Source: Lobulomyces angularis
Lineage: Eukaryota; Chytridiomycota; Chytridiomycetes; Lobulomycetales; Lobulomycetaceae
Assembly: GCA_027604685.1 (NCBI GenBank)
Contig: JADHYX010000053.1
Location: forward strand, 1 to 36,428
DNA: 36,428 nucleotides
Reading direction: 5' to 3'
Below are positions 1 through 13,466 of the stretch, piece after piece (the stretch's first letter is position 1; every line of letters begins with the position of its first letter). A program made the position numbers and the translations under genes. The notes beneath the pieces were generated by a model that searched no databases, was not told where the DNA came from, and saw only the letters and a program-made list of their open reading frames with translations.

Positions 1-74
1 TAAATTCACAGTTATTTTCATATCCTTTTTTTATTTTTATTTGTTGTTAACTTCAATTTTATTTTCTCTTTTAG

Positions 75-1428
75 TAATGAAACTATAATTTTTGTAACAA
101 AACAGCATCAACCATCAACCCAAGCAAACTCTCCAGTAACTAGACAACCTGCTTCATCTGCTTTTGGTATCCCTGATGAGTTTGCAGGAATGTAATACAA
201 AATAAAATGAAATATAAATAACCTCACTATTAAAAGGATGAACAACCCTATGATCGAAGCTATGATGTCCAGCCCAGAATTTATAGAGTCAATGATACAG
301 AGTAAAAAAAAAAAAATAAAAAAAAAACTAGCACTAAATTGTATCCTTATTAATTTAGCAAATCCACAACTTCAACAATTGATGAGAGATCATCCTGAGG
401 CTCGAGATGCTATAAGAGATCCAGCCTTTATGAGGCAACAAATGGAAGCGATGAGAAATCCTAGATTAATGCAAGAAATGATGAGAAATCAAGACCGCCA
501 ATTATCAAACATAGAAGCACACCCTGGAGGTTTCAACCTACTGACGAGCGCCTTTAGTGGTTTAACTGGGCCACAGGAAACTACTGATACAAGCACTGAA
601 GAAGTTAACCGTAGATTTGCGGAAGCATTGGGTGTTTCTCCCAGAAGCGAAAATTTACAAGGACCTAATGAAGAGGCTCTTCCCAATCCTTGGGCCCCGC
701 CAAATCAACAGACAGTAAAAATTTTATTGAAAGCTTATGTTTTAACTTGATCTCTGTTTAGGGTAGATTCGCGCCTTCATCACCACAACAAAATCCAATG
801 AGTTTTCTAAATATGTTTGGTAATTTACCACAACCAAATATACAACCAAATACACAAAGGACACCCTCTACAACTGGAGCTGCAACACCTGCAGCAACAC
901 CAGCATCAATTGATTTTGCAAATTTAATGGGAATGAGATCACCGAATGCCACGCAAACTGGTTCAGTTCCAGCACAGATGCCACCAGATTTAAACCTGTT
1001 GTTTCAAATGATGCAGAATAGGCAACAACCGTCATTAAATCCTAATGTGCCAGCTGCACCATTTACTTTCCCGTACAATTTTTCACAAATGGCACCTTCA
1101 AATACGCAACCTGTATCTACACCATCTTCTCAAACAGCTACTTATGTACCTTCAGAAGAATCCAAAAATAAATATTCTAAAGGTAAAAAATCTTTTTTTT
1201 TTATTTAAAATACTTCATTACGAGATTTTATCATGTTATATATATTTTTTTTTTGTCAATTTTTAAAACTTAAATTTTTTGGTACATTACTTATTTAATT
1301 TTGTTTTTTAATTAGAATTAAAGGAATTAAAGGAGATGGGTTTTGAACAAGTTGATAAAAATGTTAGAGCTTTACTTGCATCTGCTGGTGATGTTCAAGG
1401 TGCTGTAGAATATTTATTAAGGCTTTGA
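75..1428 (+). CDS. DSK2: Ubiquilin/Dsk2-type shuttle factor, 5' partial
   Basis: Cytosolic or nuclear ubiquitin shuttle that carries ubiquitylated clients to the proteasome. The exons I read are 75-191, 237-301, 359-714, 762-1182 and 1316-1428, about 356 residues. The window opens inside an intron. The first visible codons (ending in VTKQ) match the end of the ubiquitin-like domain, so most of that domain lies upstream. STI1-type repeats follow, rich in Met, Asn and Pro, with the family signature MMRNQDRQLSNIEAHPGG in the third exon. A Pro/Gln/Thr/Asn-rich linker comes next. The last exon is a C-terminal UBA domain (MGFEQ at its start, ending LLRL and a TGA stop), which binds ubiquitin. Domain order is that of ubiquilin, and the 3' end is complete. 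The identification is firm; only the start is missing. Confidence 0.93.
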
Positions 1429-1661
1429 TATCTTACATAATGTTTTTTTTTTTTTTTTTTTGAAGTTTTTTTTTTTTTTTAAAACAAATTTTTATATTAT
1501 TTTTTTGAAAGTTTAGTAGTATAAGATTTTGTTTTTTTTTTTATTAAAAAAAAAAAAAAAAAAGATTAATTGTAAAATAAAAACTTACAAAAAAAATAGA
1601 GCCTTTTTAATTTTGTTTTTTTTTTCCAATTAATTTACTTTCTATCCAACCGCATTAAACT
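1429..1661. other. Intergenic, homopolymer-rich 3' flanks
   Basis: This gap separates two genes that converge: the ubiquilin stop on the plus strand and the BRCT-protein stop on the minus strand. It consists largely of long T and A runs around 1441-1562, with no open frame of note. It probably holds both 3' UTRs and polyadenylation signals. Confidence 0.6.
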
Positions 1662-4600
1662 TTAACTTTTTTTTGTTGGAGGATAATTTGGTTGAGGAAT
1701 GGAACCAATAAAGCCTTTCCAGTCTAAACTTTTATGAGAAGGAAAGCTAATGAAGAAATGAAGAATGTTGTTAAAATTTTGCAAATATGAAGTTGGTTAC
1801 CTTGCATCCAATGAGCCTTTTAGGATAATGTCAGCATCTTCTAAATTAGATGTTATTTCGCCTTTACCAATTACAACGATTAATTTTTGAATATAATCCA
1901 TGTAGACATCTTTTCGGGCTGAAGCAAGATTATCGTTGTGAAAACTTTGTGATAAAAAGTACTTTTTTCCTTGAAATGGAGAAGAAACATTCTTAATGCC
2001 ATATTGATTTTCTGGTAAGAAGTTTCCACTAAAAAAAAATATAAATATTTATGTAAAAAATTTACTTTATAAAGGATTGATTGATCCACTCTAACATCAA
2101 CAAAAAAATAACAAAATAGAAGTTTTAGTAACATATAAACATGTTAGCTTAAACCTGGATCGTAAATTATCCAAATTTGCATTAAACTGGCTGACAATGT
2201 TTTTAAAGTTCGAGAACCTGCTGGACTAATTAGGTGGGCTAATGTTTTTTTTTATTATAAAATTCACTCTGTAATGTATAAAAATACTTGTTCTTGGATC
2301 AATTTCGGTTGTTGAAGGTAAGATTTCGGCATTATTGAGCTTAGAAATTTGTTTTGTTAATTTCTTTTTTAGAGAACTGTCGAACAGAGTTTTTTCCTTA
2401 AATCCAGAAAAGCAAATGTAATCTGGAAAAATAAGAACTTTTTTCAAAAATATATTTTCTTACATTCAATTTTGGTAGCCTTGTCGGCGTGGTTAGACAA
2501 CTAAGTTTTAAACAAGTAATAGAATTTGTAAAAATTTTAATGTCGATACCAAACCAGAAACAGTTTTCCTCCTTTTTTTCAAATCAAGTTTTTCCTTACC
2601 CAATGCCTCTACATTTCTTTTTACCGCGTTATCACTTGTCACACAAATATTGGAGTTTAATTCTTGATTTGGAGTACAAATCGTCTCCGGCTTAGCTTTA
2701 AAATTAGCATTATGTTTCTTATCTGGTGTATAAGTTTGAAGTGGCTGCTTTACAGATGAAGGAGAAGTGTCTACAACATTTTTCTTATGGATTATTTCTG
2801 GTGGCTTGAATGAATCAAATGGAGTTCTGATAGCAGGAGTACTTTTTGCAAAAGTTAAATCACCATCATTTTTAATGTTGCTAGTAAAATTTGCGTGTTC
2901 GGTATTCTTAGATTCTATTAATGTAGCTTGACAGCTAAAATCTGAATTTTCGCTATTTTCCTGGGAACTGACGGTTGCTGAGTGCTTAATTTTTTTAGAA
3001 ATTCCTATTTGTTTTGAAACAGTTTCTTTCTTTTTTTCTTGTGACCGAAGATGAATTTCATCATCTTTTGGAGTATTCTGTAATTCCTCAAATACATTAC
3101 CCTAGAATATTATTTGGCATTAAATTATTGTATACATAATGTTTATTATTTGTAGTTATCTTCTTACAGTATTCCTCTCCTTCTCCGAATCAGCATTTAT
3201 TTGATTAACATCATCGGAAATATCTGCAATGCATCTTGCTTCACTCTCAAATTCCTTCTGAATGAGTACCTGTTGAGTTTGAATCAGTTTTCTTTCTTTA
3301 GTTAACTTTATCAATTTTTCATTTTGCGTTATTAATTCACTATTATGTGAAGCGAATTTTTGCAACTCTTCTTCAAGGTTTTCAATATTTTTTATTTTGA
3401 CTTCTAACTCAGAAGATTTACTTTGAATAAGAAGGTTGAGATCATCAACGACTTTCATACTTGATCCGATTTCTATATTTAATCTTTCTACTTCATTTTT
3501 TAAAATTTCCAAATCTTTGTCGGTTGTTATTTTTGATAATGCAGCTTCCTTTTCAGCTTCATTCTAAAAAATTTATTTGAATTTTACATGTATAAATACG
3601 TATTTTACCAGCTTCGTATTCAATTCCTCGCAACTCTCAGATTTTGTTCTTAAATTATTTTGGAGTTCATCTTTTTCAGATAAGAATCTTATTTTTTCAT
3701 TCTCAAAAGAACTTATTGAACCTAGCGCATCTTTTAATTTGAGTTCCAATTGGGAAATAGCTTCTTTCGATTTGCATGATTCCGAAAGTAAATTATTAAA
3801 TTTTTCATGTGCAAGCTCCAGGCTTTGAGTTAGACCTCTGTTTAGATCTTTCAAATTATCCATTTCATTAATATTTAACTTTTCTTGAGTGGCCAACATA
3901 TCCTTACATTCTGTGATACTTTTTCTTGTAATAGCAACTTCATGCATTGCCTCGCTCTATTTTCCTCTAGTAAATAAAAATAAAATATAATTTACCAGTT
4001 CTTTCTTCAGTGTTATATTTTCGTCCGATATAATTTTCAAATTTTCCAAATGGGACATATTTTCCTTCTCTAGAGAAGTTTTACTCATTATTACACCGTC
4101 ATATTGAGCACTGGAGCCTTTTAACAATTCATTGCATTCTAAGTACTGTTTTTCCAACTTAATATTTATTTCTAGAGCATTTTTAAGTTCCTCCTGTAAG
4201 GATAGTATTTCCTTTTTTGCAATATTGCCAGCCTCACGTAATGATTCAGTTTCAAGCATTAATTTTTCAAATGCTTGCTTCGATTCCGTTAGCAATGAAC
4301 GCTCAGACAAGAGAGACTGTTTGCTCAATTCCAACAACTCACTCGTCTCTTCCTATAAGCGATTTTATTTAAAAAAGTGTTAAAAACTACTACCTGCTTA
4401 GTATTTAGTAATAATAAATTTTCCTCTTTAATTTGTAAACGTTCTGTTATTTCTTTTTTTTCGTTCGTCACTGCTTTATTAATATCAGAAAGAAGCATTG
4501 CCTCGTTCTTTAATTTTTCTTCACATGTAGCTAGTGTTTCCTTCATTTCATGCGCCACAGTATTCATATATAGTTTTAACGATGTAGCATCTAATTTCAG

Positions 4601-7107
4601 GTCCCTTATAGTATTTCCAATAAAGTCTTTATAATTTTTAAATTCATCTGAAATTTTTTTTACAAGAAATTTTTCGGAATTCAAAAGAGAATCTATTTCT
4701 GAGCACGTTTCCTTTACGGAACTCAATTCATAAGTACTTTTTTTCTTCAAAAAATAAAATATTTAAAAGTAATATCTATCAGTTTTTACCAGTTCCACCA
4801 ATAACTTTTCATAGTCTATCTCCTTCAATTTCAGTGCTTCGGATATTTCCGTATTTGCTGACTCCAAATCGGATTTTTCCTTGCTGGAATTGATTAACTG
4901 TAATTCATTCTTCTCATTTATTGCTTGCACTTCCATTAATTGACTTTGAATGTCGTTAAATCTTTCCAATAAATTTTTACTGTTACAATTACTTGCCAGT
5001 AATTCTTCTGATATTTTTGACAGAGAACTTTGTAGTGCACAACATTCTTTCTCTGCTGCTTGCTGTGCATCTTGTAGTAGGGAGTATTCTGTTTTAATAG
5101 CGGCATTTGAGGCTTCAAAAGCATTCTTAGATTCCGTTAATGCAGTAAATTTTTTTTCTAATTCATTTTTTTCAGAAATGAGTTTTGGGATTTCATCCAC
5201 TTCAAGCTTCTCCAAATTTTTCTCTAAAAGTTTTATAGTCGAGCAATGATTTTCAATTTCTTGCTGAAGTGTATTCTTCAAACAATCTCCTTCCAAAATT
5301 TTTAAGTTTGCTTCATCTAATGCTATATCAAGGTTTTTTTTCTGCTCCAGGGTTGTCTTTAAAGCAATGTTTTCAGATTGAAGACACTTGTATTCGTCAG
5401 AGAGAGTTTTATGTTTTTCTTCGTATTCATTTTGGAGAAGTTCCATATTTTTTGAGGCTAATTCCAAGCACTTTTCTGTATCCAGGTACTTTTCTTGTAA
5501 AATTGTAATATCTGAACTTTTAGATCGTAGTTCAGCATTGCTAACTTCCAAATCGCAGGTGAGCTTTTTAACTTCCAATGTCTTGCAATTAAGAGTTGAC
5601 TCCACTTCAGAAAGCTTTTCAATTGTTATATTTTGGGATTCAAGAACTTCCTTTAATTCCTTAATTTGTGCAAAAGAATTTTCTAAATTTTTCTCTGCTT
5701 CAACTTTTAGTTGCTGGCTTTTCTCACATTTTGCATTTAACTTCTCTATTTCCTCTTGATATATCTTTTTTTCTAACAAGAATTCTGTTTCTTTAACATT
5801 GGCTAAATTGACTTCCTTTTCCTTTTCCGTTTTGAAGTCATTATATTTTTTTTCCAATTCAGACTTTTCGATATCTAAATTTTTATTAATTAAATCAAAT
5901 TCCATAACTTTATTTTCCAAAAATTCTACTGAATTTTGCAAATTAATTCTCTCATTAGTTACAAAATCAATTGACCTTTCTGAATTCTGAATTTTGATTT
6001 GCAAACACTTCAAATTTTTGCTGAGCGCAGCAGACTCAAAACGTTGCTCCAAGGACTGCTTTGCAAGAGCGTACACTGATTGTTTTAATTCAGAAATAGT
6101 TTTCGCATCCGCTTCAGTCAATGTTTTCATATTGTTAACTTCCATTTTATGATGCTGCTTTAAAGTCTCAATTACCTGTTCCTTTTCATTAATAATTTCA
6201 CAGTGAGCAGCTGTTTCTTCATTGTGCAAAGCTTCAGATGATTGGTAGACATAATTGGCTCTTTTTAAGTCTATTAACTCTGTATTCATTAATTCAATTG
6301 CTGCATCCTTTTCAGACAAAATAGATTCAAAATGGGTTTTGGTCGCAATTAGATTATCATTGGAAAAGTTTAACTTTGTTTTTAAATCATTTAAGTAATT
6401 TTCTGTTTCAATTTTATATTTTTGCAAATTATCTAAATTTTCTTTCAACTCTTGAATATTTTCATCTTTGGCACTATGCAGGTGTTGTAAATCTAAAATA
6501 GAGTCATCCCTACTTTTTAAATCAGCTTCTAATGCAAGAATTGTGTCTGCTTGTCCTATAGATAAAAGTTTAGTTCACTTAATTTTTATTAAATAGGAAT
6601 TACTAAGTATTGACGTATCTGCTATAGCTTTTTCCACAACGAAAGGAACCTCCCTACAACAAAAATAAGAGAGAAATTAATTGTACTATTGTTACTTTGA
6701 AAGGAGGGAAGCAATTTCACTAACTATAGTTGAACTGATTTCCTGCAACTCAGTATTTCGTGAGTTGCACTTTATTGGAAAATTCTTCACCGCGCTCTCT
6801 ATAATTAAAAGGGCATTTCTATAATCGGCTGGTGTTTTTAATGATGAGACTACACTAGGAAACTCCATGTTTGTAGTGGAAGGCAATTTTTTAAATATAG
6901 ACTTAAGAATACTTAGTGTTTCATCATTCTCTACTTAAAATCGCATTTAAAACCAAAATTTAATTGCCATTGTGTAGACCCTGTTATACCTTCTTTACTG
7001 TTATCCTTCAAGTCATTTTCTTCCTCATTTAGTAAATTTGGGGAAAATATTTCATTAGCATCGTCTTCGGTAATGTCAGAAGAATTTGAAGTGAGAAAGT
7101 TCATCAT
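1662..7107 (-). CDS. Giant coiled-coil protein with C-terminal tandem BRCT domains
   Basis: I read 14 exons giving 1,579 residues, with all phases consistent: 7107-6990, 6930-6696, 6653-6604, 6555-4790, 4744-4394, 4352-3996, 3956-3609, 3563-3168, 3101-2555, 2437-2288, 2238-2155, 2090-2066, 2028-1801 and 1746-1662. The start is the first of two adjacent ATGs. Residues about 1-130 are acidic, and about 150-1220 are almost unbroken heptad-like coiled coil rich in Glu, Lys, Leu and Asn. About 1220-1390 is a polar, low-complexity linker ending in a basic KKRRK patch. The last 190 residues look like two BRCT modules. The first has VLIFPDYICFSGF, THLIS, RTLKTL and PEWINQSF followed by FLPENQYG, the usual BRCT Trp helix and exit. 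The second begins FQGKKYFLS. Tandem BRCT pairs of this kind (MDC1, PTIP, MCPH1) bind phosphopeptides in DNA-damage or chromosome contexts. I cannot name an orthologue. The junction at 2438-2554 is the least certain splice. Confidence 0.75.
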
Positions 7108-7214
7108 TTAACTTAAACGCTAAATCTTAAAATTGACAAGGGTTTTAAAATATTCAAGTAAAGAAGTATATTTAATTTAAATTAAGTTTTTAGTACAATA
7201 ATTTTAATTTATTT

Positions 7215-8320
7215 TCAAAACATAACATCCTCATCTTTTTCGTACTCAGCTAAAATGTTGACTGTCTCTACTACATCCCCATATTTTTCCACATCTAAAT
7301 TTTAAAGACAAATTAAAAAAAAGAAATCAATGAGGGTATATATACAGTTTTCCTTTTCTGCTTCTTCTCTATCTTTTTTTTCTTTTTTTTTTCCTTGAAC
7401 TTTTTTTAGTCTATAAAATGTAATAAATAAATTGGAAATTGAAGAGCCCAACCTGTAAAATTCTTCACGGTCCATTTCATCAAGCTCAGAAGTTATATAA
7501 TGAATAGTGTTTTCAATTTTAGGAATAATTACATGTTCTATTGCATTAACTCTTCGGTTAGTAACTTTGATGACTTCGTCCAAAATAACAAAGGCCGTCT
7601 GATAATTAAACCACTATTTATAGTTTTCCTTTAATACCTGAAGACTTGCTAACTCAACTAACACTTCAACGGCTTTTGAATATGTATCTTTACACCTTTG
7701 AATTTGTTGACCTCCTCTCCCCAATCCAGTTAATTCAAAGCCTAGGCAAAGCTAATAAAATAAAAATAGTTTTTGCTTACTATTTTGACCATCATTTATG
7801 AAATCAAAAGCAGGCAACATCACACCAGAAACATTTTCTTGTTTTGCCTTGACTTTGATTTGGGGAGTTTTTACACTTTCACGCACTTGGTAACTTTTAA
7901 AGATATTTAAACATATAAAACAATATAAAACAATGTAAATCATACCTAATGTCCCCTGCACTATATATTACCTCTGAATAGGAAAAACTTGCCGCTTGCA
8001 AAACAGCTCCCATTTTTAATTTTGCCTAAAAACTTTAATTTAATTGAAAAAATAGTTTTTGCCATTGCAAAATTTATAATTTTTGAAGTATAGTAATGTA
8101 GAAGGTTAAAAAATTGAAGAATGTAGGAATAAAAATAAAATTTAGTAAACATATTTACATCTTGGATTTTCTTAACAATCTCTCTAAACCTTCTAGTTAA
8201 AGCTTCAGCTTTTCTTTTTAATAAAGAGTGGCCAGTTTGAGCACCCTTCAACCTTAACTTCATGTTAGTCAAAGCCATTCTTGTAGGAAATATATTTAAT
8301 CTGGCTCCAACTCCTGACAT
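7215..8320 (-). CDS. VMA8: V-type proton ATPase subunit D
   Basis: Subunit D forms the central rotor stalk of the V1 sector and couples ATP hydrolysis to proton pumping into vacuoles and endosomes. Seven exons (8320-8159, 8025-7946, 7893-7781, 7741-7638, 7598-7453, 7410-7346, 7294-7215) give 249 residues, the normal family length. Diagnostic stretches are the start [32 protein letters not shown], the rotor-helix segment [12 protein letters not shown] and the near-invariant [15 protein letters not shown], followed by [17 protein letters not shown]. The C-terminus ends [12 protein letters not shown], as in fungal and animal D subunits. The frame stays open upstream to about 8464 without an ATG, so the ATG at 8320 is the natural start. 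It is head-to-head with SGF11, 143 bp apart. Confidence 0.96.
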
Positions 8321-8463
8321 TTCTTCCTTTACTCTTTCTTTTTTATTTCCTTTTCTTTCCTTTTGTTGTAATAAAATGAGTTTTAAAAAAAAATCTTTTA
8401 TAATTTTTTGATCTAAATTTTTTACAAATGTCACATCAAAATCAAAATCAAATAGATCCTGCA
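8321..8463. promoter_or_regulatory. Short divergent promoter region between VMA8 and SGF11
   Basis: Only 143 bp separate the two divergent ATGs, so both 5' UTRs and both core promoters must sit here or inside the first SGF11 intron. I see AT-rich sequence but no element I can name with confidence. Confidence 0.4.
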
Positions 8464-9134
8464 ATGGTAGAAAATTTGCATTAAAAAATAAAGAATTTTA
8501 TTAAAGTCTAAAAACTTTCAAGCAAAATCAAATCCTGGATAGCTTAATTAATGATGCAATATTGGAATTGGTATTTGAAGTTCACCGACATTTCAAAAAC
8601 GAAAAAAGTGTTTGTCAAATTTGTAAAACTAGGTAAATCAAGTTACATATTATTTTTGAAATGAACCAAGTTTCTTTATTCCAACCTTTTAACCATTTCT
8701 TTTATAGATGCCATTGTTTTGTTCAAAAAGGAGGAGGTAAAAAAATATAACACGGAAGTAACAATAATAGTTATATTGTATGCCATACAATAATCATGTT
8801 TTTAATTATTATTAAATTGTCTAGTTGATATTTTTGGTAACAACTCTACACAAACTCAAGGGGAAAGACTTGAATGCCCAAATTGTTCAAATCTTTTTCC
8901 TTCAGTGCGGTATGCTCCACATATGGAAAAATGCATGGGTTTAGGAAGGAACGCTTCCAGGAATAAGAGAAGTAATAATAACAGTTCTCCCTACAGTGTC
9001 GATTCAGAGGGTGATGATCAATCAAATATAAAAAAAGGTATAACTTTAAAGTTGCTACTAATATACTTTGTTCAGTAAAACGGAAAGTTTCTCCTTTAAG
9101 AAAAACACTATTAAAAAAAACGGAACCAAGCTAA
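8464..9134 (+). CDS. SGF11: SAGA deubiquitinase-module subunit Sgf11 (ATXN7L3-like)
   Basis: Nuclear subunit of the SAGA histone H2B deubiquitinase module, which docks the Ubp8 protease on the nucleosome. The model has an ATG-only first exon (8464-8466) followed at once by a GT intron, then exons from about 8523, 8708, 8824 and 9098, ending at 9132-9134. The protein is about 165 residues. The N-terminal helix (ILDSLINDAILELVFEVHRH) matches the Sgf11 segment that packs against Ubp8 and Sus1. The C-terminal SGF11 zinc finger is complete: CPNC, then YAPHMEKCMGLGRNASR, giving Cys2-His-Cys ligands. After it comes a Ser/Asn-rich and then basic tail. An extra cluster, CQICKTRCHC, lies between helix and finger. 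Identity is strong. The start rests on the ATG|GT splice. Confidence 0.87.
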
Positions 9135-9332
9135 TTCATTTGCTCCAACATTTCAAAAAGTAGTTCTTTAATAATTTTAGTATTTACATAAACAGTTCAT
9201 TATTTAAATTCTACATTTTATTATATAATTAAATATTTTGTATATTTGATGGCTAAAAAAAAAATTTAATAGATATTTAATAATTTTCATTTTTTAAAAT
9301 TCTCATTGAAACAAGTAGAATAACTAATTATA
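9135..9332. other. Intergenic, convergent 3' ends
   Basis: AT-rich spacer between the stops of SGF11 and the GARS-AIRS gene. It has no open frame and no recognisable element beyond A/T tracts. Confidence 0.5.
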
Positions 9333-12190
<2,858 letters not shown>

Positions 12191-12860
12191 TTTAATTATA
12201 AATTAGCCAGGCAATAGGCACTCCAGAATCAATATTTTCGATTATTAGCAAGTTTTATCAAAATTAAACCAAACTGAGTAGTATTAAAAAAAGAAATTGA
12301 AAAGATGAAAAAATATATTATTTTAAGAATGGAGTAATTAAACAGGAAATTATCATAGGATTGAGTTTAATGAAAATCTTACCGAAAAGTCAATAGGTTG
12401 GAAGTAAAAATCAAAAAAAATTTTCCTAAATAGATTGTCCGCTCAAAATTAATACAAAACTACAATCAACTTTAAATTAAAAAAAATACCCATTCCACTT
12501 AATATAACTTAATCTGAATAATAGTTGTAATTAATATTCTTGCAAATTGCAGAATAAAAAAAATGTTTTTAAAAAGAATTTGCTGGCAAGTATCCAATTG
12601 CTTAAAATAATTAAATGCAATAAGTCATATCTCAACGTCTCTGCTCAATTAATGATCATGCTCAATAAAGGAATTTTAATTTATAAAATTTCACAGATGC
12701 TTGCTTCATGAAAACCACGGTCCTTAATTTTATTTTAAGAAGAAGAAAATTAATTACGTTAGCGGATTTTTCAGACTACCATTATGCAATCTAATAATTT
12801 AAAACTGTAAATTAATTTTTTTTGGTTGCAATTTTAGTTAGTTAGCAGCTTTTATAATGT

Positions 12861-13137
12861 ATGTTTAAAATAATTACCGAAAATTCTATGAAAGGTATTA
12901 ATCCACTTACTTTAATTTTTAAAAATAATCCAAAAAAAATTCTTGTTAATTTTAATATAAATCATAACACATCCAGCTGTCATCTAATGTGCCTATGGTG
13001 TATAAAGACACCACAGCTTCTGCGAAACAAAATCAATGTTAAAAACTAATGCGAATGTACAATATTTGCATCGAAAATGCCCTGAAGTTATTCACCACAT
13101 AGCTTCTGAAAAAAAAGCAACCGCTTTTGGCTCTTAA
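12861..13137 (+). pseudogene. Possible decayed BED-type zinc finger (hAT-like transposon remnant)
   Basis: Two short plus-strand frames overlap here: 12861-13049, and 13036-13137 in another frame. Read in order they suggest one domain interrupted by a frameshift. The first ends with hydrophobic residues and SSCHLMCLWC, and the second carries TNANVQYLHRKCPEVIHHIA. The spacing of CxxC, then an Asn-containing helix ending HxxxC and PEV, resembles the BED zinc finger common in hAT transposases and in host proteins derived from them. No transposase core, terminal repeats or target-site duplication were found. It could equally be an exon pair of an unrecognised gene or chance. I infer a relic, with low confidence. 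Confidence 0.3.
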
Positions 13138-13354
13138 TGCATGGAGTGTTTAATTTTAATGGTTGGCCAAATAGATTTGAAAGGTAATAATTAAACTAAA
13201 AGCTTTAGTTTGAAACTTAAAAGCTGTTTCTTTTCTTTTCCTTAACAATTTATATTTTAGATCACCTGTAACTCAACCACCAGAACCTCTGCAGTCACCA
13301 GAACCGCCAGTTCCTCGCTCAGTTTCCATTGCCTCTTCAACAGTTTTGTCCTAA
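13137..13354 (+). CDS. Possible small spliced reading frame, proline-rich
   Basis: The candidate exons are 13137-13183 and 13261-13354, joined by a plausible GT-AG intron whose 3' end is TTATATTTTAG. They encode 46 residues: MHGVFNFNGWPNRFER, then a Pro/Glu/Ser-rich tail with TQPPEPLQSPEPPVPRS, which looks like an SH3-ligand type segment, then a TAA stop. It may be the 3' end of the preceding broken frames rather than an independent gene. I do not recognise it. Confidence 0.25.
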
Positions 13355-13466
13355 TGACTTATGGGCAGTTGTTGACCACTTATACCTATACCAGTGCTAT
13401 TTAACAATATAAACTTTTTTTGTGTAACTCAAGATATACTTGCAAACTCAAAACCTAGATTTAAAA

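Larger units (their letters stand above)
12191..13466. other. Long gap with frame-broken coding remnants
   Basis: About 1.28 kb lies upstream of the divergent GARS-AIRS and LisH/WD40 genes. The left half (12191-12840) is AT-rich with no convincing exon. The right half holds plus-strand coding-like sequence at 12861-13049, 13036-13137 and 13137-13354, listed separately. No tRNA-like structure was seen. Confidence 0.5.

Noticed and set aside
1045..1266. Second frame across the ubiquilin linker exon
   Set aside because: It overlaps a well-supported Dsk2 exon in a different frame and lacks any motif.
3577..5990. Several plus-strand open frames opposite the coiled-coil gene (for example 3577-3828, 4950-5249, 5388-5759)
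   Set aside because: They are Ser/Phe-rich antisense reflections of Glu/Lys-rich coiled-coil codons and have no domain. The minus strand has consistent exon phases.
8321..8464. N-terminal extension of V-ATPase subunit D up to 8464
   Set aside because: The frame is open but has no ATG, and family members begin at the MSG equivalent at 8320.
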